Shown: piece after piece, positions 20,421 through 29,290 of the stretch | Layout: each line of letters starts with the position of its first letter | Position numbering within the stretch: the stretch's first letter is position 1 | From: Opitutaceae bacterium | GTDB lineage: Bacteria; Verrucomicrobiota; Verrucomicrobiia; Opitutales; Opitutaceae | NCBI GenBank assembly: GCA_016795545.1 | Contig: JAEUGX010000011.1 | Location: 1 to 64,000 of the forward strand | Direction of reading: 5' to 3' | DNA length: 64,000 nucleotides | Translations under genes and position numbers: made by a program | The notes under the pieces: generated by a model | Databases searched by the model: none | What the model was told of the DNA's origin: nothing | The model's input: only the letters and a program-made list of their open reading frames with translations

Positions 20421-21191
20421 TCAGGCAGCCCGCGGGATCGTGAGGATCTCGGGACCGGAATCGGTGGTGAGCACGGTGTGTTCGAAATGCGCGGAGGGTG
20501 AACCGTCGGCGGTGACGATTGTCCAGCCGTCGGACAGGGTCCGAACCTGGTAGCGGCCGAGGTTGACCATCGGCTCGATGGCCAGCGTCATGCCAGGCTT
20601 GATCCGCTCGCCGGATCCACGGCGCCCGAAATTCGGAATCTGCGGTTCCTCGTGCATTGCGCGGCCGACCCCGTGGCCAACCATCTCGCGGACGACGCTG
20701 AAGCCGTGGGATTCGACGAAGGTCTGCACGGCATGGGAAATGTCGCCGATCCGGTTGCCGACCTGCGCCTGCTTGATGCCGACGTAGAGGGCTTCCTCGG
20801 TGACTTTCAACAGCTCGGCGGTCCGGGGAGCGATGGCGCCCACCGGCACGGTGGCGGCGTTGTCGCCGATGTAGCCATCGTGTTCGACCACGATGTCGAG
20901 CGAGATGATGTCGCCGTCGCGCAGGACGCGCTTGAGAGAGCCGATGCCGTGGACGACCTCCTCATTGACCGAGAGGCAGGTGTGGGCCGGGTAGCGGCGG
21001 GAGTGCAACTGGTAGCCGTGGCAGGCGCTGCGGGCGCCGAACGAAGCGATGAGATCGCGGCCGATTTGATCCAAGTCGTACGTCGTGATACCGGGACGAA
21101 CCTGTGCCTTCAGCCGGGCCAAGACGGTCGCGGCGATGGCGCAAGATTCGCGCATCCGCCTGATTTCATCCGAATTCTTGATCGGGATCAT
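20421..21191 (-). CDS. map: Methionine aminopeptidase, type I
   Basis: Removes N-terminal methionine from nascent proteins. It has 256 residues. The metal-site residues are visible in [19 protein letters not shown] (two Asp), [18 protein letters not shown] (His), [11 protein letters not shown] (Glu) and the late Glu in FEHTVL. The start codon overlaps the stop of the adk-like gene by one base (TAATG), implying translational coupling. This is the usual secY-adk-map-rpsM order with the kinase gene degraded. Confidence 0.97.
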   Translation of the reverse strand: MIPIKNSDEIRRMRESCAIAATVLARLKAQVRPGITTYDLDQIGRDLIASFGARSACHGYQLHSRRYPAHTCLSVNEEVVHGIGSLKRVLRDGDIISLDIVVEHDGYIGDNAATVPVGAIAPRTAELLKVTEEALYVGIKQAQVGNRIGDISHAVQTFVESHGFSVVREMVGHGVGRAMHEEPQIPNFGRRGSGERIKPGMTLAIEPMVNLGRYQVRTLSDGWTIVTADGSPSAHFEHTVLTTDSGPEILTIPRAA

Positions 21192-21661
21192 TAGGCGGCG
21201 GCGGGAAGGGTTCCGAACGGAACCCCCTGGGTGCGGTAGTAGGTGGCGACTTCCCCGCTCACCGGAAGACCGGCGGACAGGGGGACGGCGAACACCGCAG
21301 TGAGATTTTCACCACGGGCTTCGAGCCATTCGTCGAACACCAACGCTTGGAGCAGCGTAGCCGGGAATCCCTCCAAAAGGAATCCCGCATCGGGTTTGCG
21401 CGCCCAGAACCATTTGCGCAGGAGCGCAAGCTGGACCTGGTCGTTCCCCGGGACGCCCGGCGTGGAGCCGGGGCGCACCGACGGGGTGCGGCGCGAAATC
21501 TCCTGTTGCACAAGGGACGCAGGAGAGACGTGCTCAAGATTCAAAGAACGGACTTGGCTGGCCAGACCCGCAAGATGCGGGCCGGTTGGACCAAGGAGAA
21601 GGAACTTCGCCTTCGCGGTGGCGAATGCGGAAAAGGCGCTGGAGTGTTCAGCCCTCTTCAA
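21191..21661 (-). CDS. Degenerate adenylate kinase-like protein
   Basis: A 156-residue protein in the exact slot of adk between secY and map. Similarity to adenylate kinase is seen in order: LLLGPTGPHLAG (about 21-32) where kinases have the P-loop GPPGAGKGT; EHVSPASLVQQEI where they have HISTGDLLR; LLRKWFWARKPDAGFLLEGFPATLLQA where they have GFILDGFPRTLEQA. The P-loop Lys and the Arg after FPR are missing, and the C-terminal third with the lid arginines is cut short. Kinase activity is therefore very unlikely. It has kept an intact frame and the TAATG coupling to map. Confidence 0.6.
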   Translation of the reverse strand: MKRAEHSSAFSAFATAKAKFLLLGPTGPHLAGLASQVRSLNLEHVSPASLVQQEISRRTPSVRPGSTPGVPGNDQVQLALLRKWFWARKPDAGFLLEGFPATLLQALVFDEWLEARGENLTAVFAVPLSAGLPVSGEVATYYRTQGVPFGTLPAAA

Positions 21662-21673
21662 CGAAGTAAAGGG

Positions 21674-23173
21674 TTAAAGAGCATATTGTCGGACAAGCCA
21701 GGCAGCGAGGCCGACCAACAATATAATTACCATCACGGCAGTAAGTTGCATAACCGACTTGTCGCTGGCGGCTTCGCCGAGCGCGACATTGGCGGAGGTG
21801 CTGCGGCCCCGGATGCGGCCCTTCTTGAGGAAACCGTCGTAGTGGCGCTGCAGCAGGAAGGTCTCGATCTGGCGCATCGTGTCGAGGATGACGCCGACAG
21901 TGATCAGCATGCCGGTGCCGCCGAAGAAATAGGCGACGCGAGGCGGGACGTTGAGCTCGAAGAGCAGCACGTCGGGAATGATGGCGATGATCGTGAGGAA
22001 GATCGCGCCAGCCAGGGTCAGGCGCGTCATGATGAAATCGAGAAAGCTGGCCGTCGGCTCGCCGGGGCGCACGCCGGGAATGTAGCCACCGTACTTCTTG
22101 AGGTCATCGGCAATCTGAATCGGCTTGAACATGACGGACACCCAAAAGTAGCTGAAAAAGAGAATGAGCAGCGTCATGCTGATGTAATACACCGGGTGAC
22201 CGCGCAGGAGATCGTTGGCGAACTCGACCAGGAACTTGATGTTAAACGCCGCGCCGGCCTGGGACATGATCTGCTGCGGGAACAGGAGGATGGCGCTGGC
22301 GAAGATCACGGGCATGACGCCCGAGTAGTTGACCTTGAGCGGCAGGAAGGAGCTCTGGCCGCCGTAGACCTTCTGCCCGACCACACGCTTGGCGTACTGG
22401 ACCGGGATCTTGCGCTGGCCCTGGGTGACGGCGATGATCCCCATCGTGACGACGATGAACAGGCCGAGCATCATCACGCCTTGCGGCAGGCCGAGCTTGG
22501 CGACGCCGATGGGGGCGAAGAACAGCTGGTAGGTCGAGACCGCGGCGCCGGGGATGTCGGCAAGGATGCCGACGGTGATGAGGAGGGAGACACCGTTGCC
22601 GATGCCGCGCTGGGTGATCTGCTCGCCGAGCCACATCAGCAGCATCGTACCGGCGGTCATGAAGATGGTGGACTGGATGAGGAACCAGACCTTGCCGACC
22701 ACGACGATCTGCCCGTAGGTGTTCACGTCGTAGCCCGCGAACAGCCGGGCCGGGTTTTCCAGCGCCAGGATGAGGAGCACGCCCTGGACCAGGCAGATGA
22801 GGACGGTGGCGTAGCGGGTGTACTGCGTGAGCTTCTGGCGGCCCACGTCACCTTCCTGCTGCAGCCGGCTGAGCATGGGCACGACCGCGGTGAGCAGCTG
22901 GAAGATGATGGAGGCGCTGATGTAGGGCATGATGCCCAGCGCGCAGACGGCGCCCTTGGTGAGCGCGCCGCCCGTGAACATGTTGTAGAGGCCCATGAGG
23001 CCGCCCTCGCCGCTGGCCGTCTGCGCCTTGAAGAACAGCTCCAGGGGCTTCGGATCGATGCCGGGCAGCGGGATGTGTGCGCCGACCCGGGCGATGAAGA
23101 GGAGTGACAGCGTGTAGAGGATCCGCGAGCGCAGCTCGGGGATCTTCATGGAGTTGGCGAAGGCGGAAAACAT
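21674..23173 (-). CDS. secY: Protein translocase subunit SecY
   Basis: Central channel of the Sec translocon with ten transmembrane helices. It has 499 residues, longer than the usual 430-450, with extended loops. It begins MFSAFANSMKIPELRSRILY; family signatures include VGAHIPLPGID near the first helix and GIGNGVSLLITVGI mid-protein (about 200-215), followed by the Arg-containing cytoplasmic loop AKRVVG. It lies between rplO and the adk-like gene. A spacer repeat separates it from rplO. Confidence 0.97.
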   Translation of the reverse strand: MFSAFANSMKIPELRSRILYTLSLLFIARVGAHIPLPGIDPKPLELFFKAQTASGEGGLMGLYNMFTGGALTKGAVCALGIMPYISASIIFQLLTAVVPMLSRLQQEGDVGRQKLTQYTRYATVLICLVQGVLLILALENPARLFAGYDVNTYGQIVVVGKVWFLIQSTIFMTAGTMLLMWLGEQITQRGIGNGVSLLITVGILADIPGAAVSTYQLFFAPIGVAKLGLPQGVMMLGLFIVVTMGIIAVTQGQRKIPVQYAKRVVGQKVYGGQSSFLPLKVNYSGVMPVIFASAILLFPQQIMSQAGAAFNIKFLVEFANDLLRGHPVYYISMTLLILFFSYFWVSVMFKPIQIADDLKKYGGYIPGVRPGEPTASFLDFIMTRLTLAGAIFLTIIAIIPDVLLFELNVPPRVAYFFGGTGMLITVGVILDTMRQIETFLLQRHYDGFLKKGRIRGRSTSANVALGEAASDKSVMQLTAVMVIILLVGLAAWLVRQYAL

Positions 23174-23182
23174 GGATGTTCG

Positions 23183-23270
23183 CGAAATACGGAATACGGG
23201 GTGCGGATTCGCTGACCGTGCGGATCGGGATGCAGATCAATCCGCCCTCTGCGCTCCGGAATCCGCAATC
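23183..23270. repeat. Short-period spacer repeat, rplO-secY
   Basis: Near-copies of CGGAATACGG / GCGGATTCG at 23183-23212 face AATCCGC / CGGAATCCGCAATC at 23239-23270, so the spacer could fold into an imperfect hairpin. It belongs to the CGGATT word family also seen at 27790. Confidence 0.6.
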
Positions 23271-23273
23271 ATG

Positions 23274-23720
23274 TCAGCCGACGATGGCCTGGCCGCCGGC
23301 CTTCTCGAGCTTGGCCTTGGCCGAGTCGGAGAACTTCTGGGCGGTGACCTTGAGGGCGCGGGCGATCTCGCCGTCGCCGAGGACCTTCAGCGCGGTGACG
23401 CCGGCGCGGACGAGCCCGGCCTTGGCCAGCACCTCGGCGTTCACCTCGGTGATGGCGGCGTCGAGGCCCGCCAGGTCGCCGACGTTGACGACGGCATAGC
23501 TGGTGCGGAACTCGTAGTTGTTGAAGCCGCGGTGCGGCAGCTTGCGGTAAAGGGGCATCTGGCCGCCCTCGAAGCCGGGACGGATCGAGCCGCCGGAGCG
23601 GGCGGTCTGGCCCTTGCCGCCCTTGGTGGAGGTCTTGCCGTGGCCGCCGCCTTCGCCGCAGCCGACGCGCTTCTTGCGGTGCACGGCACCTTTGACGTTC
23701 GTGAGATTGTGGAGACGCAT
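23274..23720 (-). CDS. rplO: 50S ribosomal protein L15
   Basis: Late-assembling large-subunit protein. It has 148 residues and starts MRLHNLTNVKGAVHRKKRVG, followed by the glycine-rich basic GGHGKTSTKGGKGQTARSGG. The C-terminal VTALKVLGDGEIARALKV matches the globular domain. Only 68 bp separate it from rpsE, so rpmD (L30), normally between them, is missing here. Confidence 0.97.
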   Translation of the reverse strand: MRLHNLTNVKGAVHRKKRVGCGEGGGHGKTSTKGGKGQTARSGGSIRPGFEGGQMPLYRKLPHRGFNNYEFRTSYAVVNVGDLAGLDAAITEVNAEVLAKAGLVRAGVTALKVLGDGEIARALKVTAQKFSDSAKAKLEKAGGQAIVG

Positions 23721-23788
23721 GTTGCTTTGTTCCTGAATAGGGTCGCCGCCCGCGAGGGATTCGGGGCGACTCGGATTAGAGAGATCGG

Positions 23789-24298
23789 TCAGCTGCGCAG
23801 GGCGCGGAAATCCTCGTCGAGACGCAGCTTGCGCAGGCCGTTGAGGGTGGCGTGCACGACGGCGATGTGGTTCTTGGAACCCATCGACTTGGTGAGCACG
23901 TTGTGGACGCCCGCGGCCTCGAGGACGGCGCGGACGCCGCCGCCGGCGATCAGGCCGGTGCCGTTGGAAGCGGGACGCAGGAAGACCTTGCCGCCGTCGA
24001 ACTCGCCGAGCACCTCGTGCGGGATGGTGCCGCCCTTGAGCTTGACGGCAACCATGCGCTTCTTGGCGGACTCGGTCGACTTCTTGATGGCGTCGGGCAC
24101 CTCGTTGGCCTTGCCGTAGCCGATGCCCACGCTGCCTTTGCCGTCGCCGACGACGGAGAGGGCGGAGAAACTGAAGCGGCGGCCGCCCTTGACCACCTTG
24201 GCGCAGCGGTTGATGAAGACCACTTTCTCGATCATGCCGGGCTCGCCCGTGTCGTTGGCGGCGGGACCGGAGGAAAAGGACCTGTTGTTGTTAGCCAT
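23789..24298 (-). CDS. rpsE: 30S ribosomal protein S5
   Basis: Decoding-fidelity protein of the 30S body. It has 169 residues. The double-stranded RNA-binding domain starts near residue 22 ([20 protein letters not shown]) and contains [20 protein letters not shown]; the C-terminal domain has [18 protein letters not shown] and [14 protein letters not shown] [13 protein letters not shown]. It starts 9 bases after the rplR stop. Confidence 0.97.
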   Translation of the reverse strand: MANNNRSFSSGPAANDTGEPGMIEKVVFINRCAKVVKGGRRFSFSALSVVGDGKGSVGIGYGKANEVPDAIKKSTESAKKRMVAVKLKGGTIPHEVLGEFDGGKVFLRPASNGTGLIAGGGVRAVLEAAGVHNVLTKSMGSKNHIAVVHATLNGLRKLRLDEDFRALRS

Positions 24299-24307
24299 GG
24301 GTGGAGA

Positions 24308-24670
24308 TTAGAACTGGAGGCCGGCCTCGCGCGCGGCATCGGCGAAGGTTTTGACGCGGCCGTGATAGAGGCGGCCGTTGCGGTCGAACACGACCGCGGT
24401 GATACCGGCGGCCTTCGCCTTGCTGGCGAAGGCGCTGCCGAGGGACTTGGCGCCGGCGACATTGCCCTTCACGTTGGCCTTCCGCACCTCGGGATCGAGG
24501 GTCGAGAGGAACACGAGAGTCGAGCCGGCATCGTCGTTGACGGCCTGCGCGTAGATGTGCTTGCCGGAGAACTTGACGGTGAGGCGGGGACGCGCCGCGG
24601 TGCCGGTCACCTTCTTGCGGATGCGCCACTTGCGCTTCTGGAGAAGCTGGGCCTTGTAAACGGTTTTCAC
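24308..24670 (-). CDS. rplR: 50S ribosomal protein L18
   Basis: Binds 5S rRNA in the central protuberance. It has 120 residues, the usual length. RPRLTVKFSGKHIYAQAVND and the C-terminal AVVFDRNGRLYHGRVKTFAD and AAREAGLQF are the family signatures. It follows rplF after a 53-bp spacer with a short-period repeat and precedes rpsE by 9 bases. Confidence 0.97.
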   Translation of the reverse strand: MKTVYKAQLLQKRKWRIRKKVTGTAARPRLTVKFSGKHIYAQAVNDDAGSTLVFLSTLDPEVRKANVKGNVAGAKSLGSAFASKAKAAGITAVVFDRNGRLYHGRVKTFADAAREAGLQF

Positions 24671-24671
24671 T

Positions 24672-24708
24672 GGGAAATCTTGGATTTGGGATTGTGGATT
24701 TGCGATCG
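24672..24708. repeat. Short-period spacer repeat, rplF-rplR
   Basis: Near-copies of GGATTTG (TTGGATTTGGGATTG, then TGGATTTGCGATC) fill most of the 53-bp spacer. It is in the same style as the other ribosomal-spacer tracts; no facing inverted arm is seen here. Confidence 0.6.
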
Positions 24709-24723
24709 GCGGGAGCCGGAGCC

Positions 24724-25269
24724 TTACGCCACCGTCTTGCCTTCCTTGCGACGGACACGCTCGGCATGCTCGCCGACGATCCGGACACCCTTGCCCTTGT
24801 AGGGCTCAGGCGGATAATAGGCGCGGATCTCGGCGGTTACCTGGCCGACGAGCTGCTTGTCCGCACCCTCGATCTTGAGCTTGGTCTGGTCGGTGACCGT
24901 GATCTTGATGCCGTCCGGGATGTCGTGGAGGATCGGGTGCGAGTAGCCCAACGAGAGGTCGAGCTGCTTGCCCTTGAGCGCGGCCTTGAAACCGACACCC
25001 TGGATCTCCAGCTCCTTGGCGTAGCCCACGCTGACGCCCTTGACCATCCCGGCGATCACGGAACGGGTCGTGCCGTACATCGCACGCGAAAAACGGGTCT
25101 GCTCCGTAGGCGATACGACGACAGCATTGTCCTTCTTCTCGATCTTCACGACCGGAGCGAAGGTCTTGTTGACCTTACCCTTGGGGCCTTCGACGGAAAC
25201 GGTGGTGCCTTTGACGTCGACCTTGACCTTGTCGGGAATCTGAACGGGTTGTTTGCCAATTCTGCTCAT
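24724..25269 (-). CDS. rplF: 50S ribosomal protein L6
   Basis: Large-subunit protein near the sarcin-ricin loop, made of two tandem related domains. It has 181 residues from MSRIGKQPVQIPDKVKV, the canonical start; a further upstream ATG is ignored because a GGAG ribosome-binding site (AAGGAG) lies just before this Met. The C-terminal signature PPEPYKGKGVRIVGE is present. Confidence 0.97.
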   Translation of the reverse strand: MSRIGKQPVQIPDKVKVDVKGTTVSVEGPKGKVNKTFAPVVKIEKKDNAVVVSPTEQTRFSRAMYGTTRSVIAGMVKGVSVGYAKELEIQGVGFKAALKGKQLDLSLGYSHPILHDIPDGIKITVTDQTKLKIEGADKQLVGQVTAEIRAYYPPEPYKGKGVRIVGEHAERVRRKEGKTVA

Positions 25270-25282
25270 GGTGGGTGACTCC

Positions 25283-25675
25283 TTACCAGACGGTGCAGAC
25301 GATCTCGCCGCCAAGCTTCTGGCGACGGGCGTCTTGGTCCTTCATCAGGCCCTTGGACGTGGAAACGATGGCGAGGCCCAGGCCGTTGAGGACACGGGGC
25401 AGGTCGGTGTAGCCGGCGTAGATGCGGCGACCGGGAGTGGAGGCACGCTTCAGGCCCGTGATGACGGGGGCGCTGTCCACATATTTCAGGGTGACGACGA
25501 CGGTCTTGTGGCCGCGCTCGTCGGTGCCCGTGCCGACGTCACGCACAAAGCCTTCCGCCTTGAGGATGCCGGCCAGGCTCTCCTTGAGTTTGGAGTGCGG
25601 CGAAACGCACTGGGCAAGACCGGCCTTCGACGCATTGCGAAGGTGGGTCAGGAAATCACTGATGGGATCGGTCAT
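25283..25675 (-). CDS. rpsH: 30S ribosomal protein S8
   Basis: Primary 16S rRNA-binding protein, often the translational regulator of the spc operon. It has 130 residues, starts MTDPISDFLTHLRNASKAG and ends with the signature GLGLAIVSTSKGLMKDQDAR (shortened) and GEIVCTVW. It lies 13 bases before rplF. No obvious S8-site hairpin was recognised in the 58-bp upstream spacer. Confidence 0.98.
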   Translation of the reverse strand: MTDPISDFLTHLRNASKAGLAQCVSPHSKLKESLAGILKAEGFVRDVGTGTDERGHKTVVVTLKYVDSAPVITGLKRASTPGRRIYAGYTDLPRVLNGLGLAIVSTSKGLMKDQDARRQKLGGEIVCTVW

Positions 25676-25733
25676 GGATGGATGTGGGTTGTTTGGCCCG
25701 TCGGATCATATCCGACTTCCGGCGGGAAAAGGA

Positions 25734-26039
25734 TTACCAGGAGGACTTGGTGACGCCGGGAATCTTGCCGGAGAGCGCAAGTTCGCGGAGGGTGATGCGG
25801 GAGACGCCGAAACGGCGGTGGAAGCCGCGCGGGCGGCCGCTGAGCGAGCAGCGGTTGCGAACCCGGACCTTGGAAGAATTGCGAGGGAGCTTCGCCAGCT
25901 TCTTCTGGGCGGCAAAAAACTCCTCGTCGGTCGTCGCCGGATTGGCGAGGACGGCCTTCAGCTCAGCGCGCTTGGCCGCGTGCTTCTCAACGAGACGGAT
26001 ACGCTTCTTATTGCGTTCGATGGCAGAGGTCTTGGGCAT
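25734..26039 (-). CDS. rpsN: 30S ribosomal protein S14, long zinc-free form
   Basis: Head protein of the 30S subunit. It has 101 residues, the long form; the CxxC pairs of the short zinc-binding form are absent. [20 protein letters not shown] near residue 60-80 and the C-terminal [11 protein letters not shown] are diagnostic. The upstream spacer (to rplE) carries a hairpin-forming repeat. Confidence 0.97.
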   Translation of the reverse strand: MPKTSAIERNKKRIRLVEKHAAKRAELKAVLANPATTDEEFFAAQKKLAKLPRNSSKVRVRNRCSLSGRPRGFHRRFGVSRITLRELALSGKIPGVTKSSW

Positions 26040-26047
26040 GACTTTAA

Positions 26048-26123
26048 GTGATAAGGTTTAAGGGATAAGGGATAAGGTTTGAGTGGGGAAAGGCAGCTTA
26101 CGCTCTTAAACCTTAAAGCTTAT
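26048..26123. repeat. Short-period spacer repeat with hairpin, rplE-rpsN
   Basis: GATAAGGTTTAAGG and near-copies (GGGATAAGGGATAAGG, TTTGAG) at 26050-26082 face CCTTAAAGCTTATC (26110-26123); 13 of 14 positions pair. The 15-mer GTGATAAGGTTTAAG at 26048-26062 is repeated exactly at 45265-45279, 19 kb away in the rplJ-rplL spacer. Confidence 0.75.
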
Positions 26124-26133
26124 CGTGCTTGGT

Positions 26134-26706
26134 TCAGGCAGCGGTCGTCTTGGCGGCTTCCGTGCGACGGAAGGGCATGCCGAGCAGTTTGAGCAGCTCG
26201 CGCGCCTCGTCGTCGGTCTCGGCGGACGTCACGAAGGTGATATCCAGGCCCATCTGCCGCTTGTTGTTCTCCACGGTGATTTCCGGGAAGATGGTGAAAT
26301 CGGTGATGCCGATGGTGTAGTTCCCCTGCCCGTCCAGCTTGTTCGGGACGCCGCGGAAGTCGCGGATGGTGGGCAGCGCCACGGCAAGGAGGCGCATCAG
26401 GAAGTGCCACATGCTGTCGCCGCGGAGGGTGACGTGGCAGCCGGTGACCTGGTTGGGCTTCAGCTTGAAGTTCGCGATGGCCTTCTTGGAGCGGTTGAGC
26501 ACCGGCTTCTGGCCGGCAATCAAGCCGATGTCGCGCGCCGTGTCGGCGATCATGTTCTTGTCGGCCTCGGAGCTGATGCCCGTGTTGATGACGATCTTCT
26601 CGAGCTTCGGGACCTGGTGCTTGTTCTTGTAGCCGCGCGAGGCGACCAAGGCCGGGACGACGGTCTCGGCGTAGAACTTCTGGAGGGGAGTGATTTGTTT
26701 GCTCAT
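26134..26706 (-). CDS. rplE: 50S ribosomal protein L5
   Basis: Binds 5S rRNA and contacts P-site tRNA. It has 190 residues from MSKQITPLQKFYAETVV, the family start; the frame extends 55 codons upstream without similarity. VPKLEKIVINTGIS, TGCHVTLRGDSMWHFLMRL and the C-terminal GLDITFVTSAETDDEARELL are family signatures. It is followed by a repeat-bearing spacer and rpsN. Confidence 0.97.
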   Translation of the reverse strand: MSKQITPLQKFYAETVVPALVASRGYKNKHQVPKLEKIVINTGISSEADKNMIADTARDIGLIAGQKPVLNRSKKAIANFKLKPNQVTGCHVTLRGDSMWHFLMRLLAVALPTIRDFRGVPNKLDGQGNYTIGITDFTIFPEITVENNKRQMGLDITFVTSAETDDEARELLKLLGMPFRRTEAAKTTAA

Positions 26707-26767
26707 GGTTGCGACCGGATTTCCGACCCGGATGCGGAGTGGATGATGGTGGACGGACTCCCCTGCT

Positions 26768-27049
26768 TCAGGCCTTGGCCGGCGCGGCGGCCTTCTTGGC
26801 ACGCTTCGACGTGTCGTAGCGCGACTGGAGCATGAGGTTCGACACGTGGATCGTGCCCTCGCGCTCGGCAATCTTGCCCTGCGGGTTTTCCTGCGACTTC
26901 TTGAGGTGTCGCTTGATCATGGCCACGCCCTCGACGACGGCGCGGCTCTTGCTCGAACGGATCTCGAGCACCTTGCCCTGCTTGCCCTTGTGGGCGCCGG
27001 CGATGACGACGACGAGATCGTTCTTCTTGATGTGAAACTTCTGGGACAT
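26768..27049 (-). CDS. rplX: 50S ribosomal protein L24
   Basis: Assembly-initiating 50S protein with a KOW domain. It has 93 residues from MSQKFHIKKNDLVVVIAG; AGAHKGKQGKVLEI is the KOW motif. The C-terminus ends in a Lys/Ala tail (KRAKKAAAPAKA), short compared with those on S11 and L17. The start lies one base after the rplN stop, so the genes are coupled. Confidence 0.96.
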   Translation of the reverse strand: MSQKFHIKKNDLVVVIAGAHKGKQGKVLEIRSSKSRAVVEGVAMIKRHLKKSQENPQGKIAEREGTIHVSNLMLQSRYDTSKRAKKAAAPAKA

Positions 27050-27050
27050 G

Positions 27051-27416
27051 TTAGAGGACCTCCGGGGCGAGGGAGATGATCTTCGAATAGTTCTTGGCGC
27101 GCAGCTCGCGGGCGACCGGGCCGAAGATGCGGGTGCCCTTCGGATTGCCGTCCTCGCCGATGATGACCACGGCGTTGGAGTCGAAGCGCAGGTAGCTGCC
27201 GTCGGGCCGGCGGAGCGGGGCCTTCGTGCGCACGATGACGGCCTTGTGGACCTCACCCTTCTTCACGGTGGCGTCGGTGCTGCTCTCCTTGATGTTGATG
27301 GTGATGATGTCGCCGACGTGGGCGTAGCGGGAGGGATGACCGATCTTGCCGATCATCGACGCGCGGCGCGCGCCGGTGTTGTCGGCAATGTCGAGGATGG
27401 AACGCATCTGGATCAT
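27051..27416 (-). CDS. rplN: 50S ribosomal protein L14
   Basis: Inter-subunit bridge protein. It has 121 residues from [20 protein letters not shown], which matches the universal N-terminus, and ends [15 protein letters not shown]. The upstream extension of the frame overlaps rpsQ and is ignored. Confidence 0.98.
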   Translation of the reverse strand: MIQMRSILDIADNTGARRASMIGKIGHPSRYAHVGDIITINIKESSTDATVKKGEVHKAVIVRTKAPLRRPDGSYLRFDSNAVVIIGEDGNPKGTRIFGPVARELRAKNYSKIISLAPEVL

Positions 27417-27438
27417 GGTGTTGTCTCCTGGCGCGGGG

Positions 27439-27789
27439 TTAGGCCTTGCTGGCGCCGGCCTTGGTGGTCTTGGTCGGCACGGACTCGGCCACGTCCTTCT
27501 CGGACACGGCGACGATGTCGACGCCCACGGCCGCCTCAACGACGCGGACGACGCGCCAGCGCTTCAGGCGGCTGATCGGACGGGTCTCCATGACCTCGAT
27601 CTTGTCACCCAGCTTGGCTTCGTTCTTCTCGTCATGGACGTGGAGGACGGTCTTGCGGTTGATGACCTTGTGGTAAAGCGGGTGCGGCGTCTTGTAGGGA
27701 ACGGTGACCTTGACGGACTTGTCGCCCATCCGGGAGCTGACGAAACCGATGAGCGTCTTGCGGCGGTTGTTGCGTTCGTGAGTGGACAT
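27439..27789 (-). CDS. rpsQ: 30S ribosomal protein S17 with C-terminal extension
   Basis: Primary 16S rRNA-binding protein with an OB fold. The core starts [19 protein letters not shown] and includes [20 protein letters not shown] and [14 protein letters not shown]. It has 116 residues from MSTHERNN, about 30 more than usual; the extra part is the C-terminal Val/Thr/Lys/Ala tail ending [11 protein letters not shown]. The spacer before it carries a CGGATT-type repeat. Confidence 0.96.
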   Translation of the reverse strand: MSTHERNNRRKTLIGFVSSRMGDKSVKVTVPYKTPHPLYHKVINRKTVLHVHDEKNEAKLGDKIEVMETRPISRLKRWRVVRVVEAAVGVDIVAVSEKDVAESVPTKTTKAGASKA

Positions 27790-27881
27790 TCGGAATGAGG
27801 ATTTCGGATTTCGGAGTGCGGATCGGAGTCGGGAGGCGGAGCGGCGGGTGACCCGCATTCCGCAGTCGCCAATCCAAAATT
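27790..27881. repeat. Short-period spacer repeat, rpmC-rpsQ
   Basis: ATTTCGGATTTCGGAGTGCGGATCGG and the preceding CGGAATGAGG form near-copies of a CGGATTT word; CGCATTCCGC and CCAATCCAAAATTA at 27853-27881 form a loosely complementary second arm. It fills almost the entire 95-bp spacer. Confidence 0.6.
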
Positions 27882-27884
27882 AGG

Positions 27885-28085
27885 TCAGGCAGCCTGGGTG
27901 GATTTCTTCTGCTTTAGGACGGTTTCGAGACGGGCGATGTCCTTGCGGTAGGTGCGCAGGAGATGCGGCTTCTCGACCTGGCCGGCGTTCTTGCGCAGGC
28001 GCAGCTGGAGCAGCTGGTCGCGGGTCTCGCGGAGCTTGGTGCTGATCTCGCTCGGGGCGAGTTCACGGATTTCCTTGGCGGTCAT
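27885..28085 (-). CDS. rpmC: 50S ribosomal protein L29
   Basis: Exit-tunnel protein that helps dock trigger factor and the signal recognition particle. It has 66 residues from [21 protein letters not shown] second ATG three codons upstream (28094) is less likely because the GGAG motif sits only one or two bases before it, but about nine bases before the chosen start. [15 protein letters not shown] is the C-terminal family signature. Confidence 0.95.
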   Translation of the reverse strand: MTAKEIRELAPSEISTKLRETRDQLLQLRLRKNAGQVEKPHLLRTYRKDIARLETVLKQKKSTQAA

Positions 28086-28108
28086 GGCGGGCATTCTCCG
28101 GGTGTGGT

Positions 28109-28531
28109 TCAGGCGGCGGTACCCTCGCGCACGATGAATCGGCAGCGGAAGGGCAGCTTGGCGTCGGCGAGGCGGAAAGCCTCCTTGGCGATGGTGGCGG
28201 GCACGCCGGCGAGCTCGAACAGGACGGCGCCGGGCTTGATGACGGCGACGTAGAACTCGACCGGACCCTTGCCCTGGCCCATGCGCACCTCGGCGGGCTT
28301 CTTGGTGACGGGCTTGTGCGGGAAGACGCGGATCCAAAGCTTGCCCTTGCGCTTCAGGTGGCGGGCGATGGTGACGCGGGCCGCCTCGATCTGCTGGCCG
28401 GTCATGGGACCGCGCGAGAGCGACTGCAGGCCGAATTCGCCGAAGGCGAGCGTGTTGCCGCGCTTCGCGTTGCCGGCGCGCGACCCCTTCATCGACTTGC
28501 GGTATTTGGTACGTGCGGGTTGGAGAGCCAT
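28109..28531 (-). CDS. rplP: 50S ribosomal protein L16
   Basis: Organises the A-site and the central protuberance. It has 140 residues, starts [40 protein letters not shown] signature (residues about 45-65) and [18 protein letters not shown] are conserved. The leader directly before ATG is pyrimidine-rich with no Shine-Dalgarno, as for rpsL. Confidence 0.98.
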   Translation of the reverse strand: MALQPARTKYRKSMKGSRAGNAKRGNTLAFGEFGLQSLSRGPMTGQQIEAARVTIARHLKRKGKLWIRVFPHKPVTKKPAEVRMGQGKGPVEFYVAVIKPGAVLFELAGVPATIAKEAFRLADAKLPFRCRFIVREGTAA

Positions 28532-28538
28532 GGGAGAG

Positions 28539-28648
28539 GAGCTTTAAGCTATAAGCGGTGAGCTTTAAGCGGTAGAGTTCGATTGCGTGAGTCTTGAGCG
28601 CGGGCTGCGGGACCTTCAGCTTTGAGCTTAAGGCTTACAGCTTAGCGC
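28539..28648. repeat. Short-period spacer repeat with hairpin, rpsC-rplP
   Basis: AGCTTTAAGCTATAAGCGG and GAGCTTTAAGCGG at 28540-28572 face CAGCTTTGAGCTTAAGG and CTTACAGCTTAGCGC at 28616-28648, giving two imperfectly complementary arms around a GC-rich centre. The word here is AGCTTTAAGC. Confidence 0.65.
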
Positions 28649-28652
28649 TGGT

Positions 28653-29282
28653 TCAGTTGGATTCGTCCTTCTTGCAGATCCAGCATTTGACGCCGATCTT
28701 GCCCCAGACGGTCTGGGCCTCGGCGAAACCGTAATCAATGTTCTCGCGCAGCGTATGGAGCGGGATGCGCCCCTGGCGCTGCCACTCGCGGCGGGCGATG
28801 TCGGCCCCGCCCAGGCGGCCGGAGCACTGGATCTTGATGCCGTCGATACCCAGGGACATGGCGATCTGGATCGACTTCTTGATCGCACGACGGAAAGCGA
28901 TGCGGCGCTCGAGTTGGAGCGCGACATTCTCCGCCACGAGCTGGGCCTCAACCTCCGGCTTCTTGACCTCCTGGATGTCGAGGAGGACCTCCTTGCCGGT
29001 CAGCTTGCCGAGCTGGACCTTCATATTCTCGACCTCCTGACCCTTCTTGCCGATGACAATGCCGGGGCGGGCGGTGAAGATCTTGACGCGGACGCGGTTG
29101 CCGGCGCGCTCAATGAAAATGCGCGGCACCGAAGCCTGCTTGAGTTTCTCCATCAGCGTGCTGCGGATGACCTGATCCTCGTGGAGGAGCTTGGCAAAAT
29201 CCTTCTTACGGGCAAACCAGCGTGACTGCCAGTTGCGACGGACGGCGAGGCGAAAGCCTGTCGGGTTGGTCTTTTGTCCCAT
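28653..29282 (-). CDS. rpsC: 30S ribosomal protein S3
   Basis: mRNA-entry and helicase-site protein of the 30S head. It has 209 residues, begins [20 protein letters not shown]. The KH domain has [17 protein letters not shown] (about 71-87); the C-terminal domain shows [19 protein letters not shown]. It lies 8 bases after rplV. Confidence 0.98.
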   Translation of the reverse strand: MGQKTNPTGFRLAVRRNWQSRWFARKKDFAKLLHEDQVIRSTLMEKLKQASVPRIFIERAGNRVRVKIFTARPGIVIGKKGQEVENMKVQLGKLTGKEVLLDIQEVKKPEVEAQLVAENVALQLERRIAFRRAIKKSIQIAMSLGIDGIKIQCSGRLGGADIARREWQRQGRIPLHTLRENIDYGFAEAQTVWGKIGVKCWICKKDESN

Positions 29283-29290
29283 GGTGAGAG

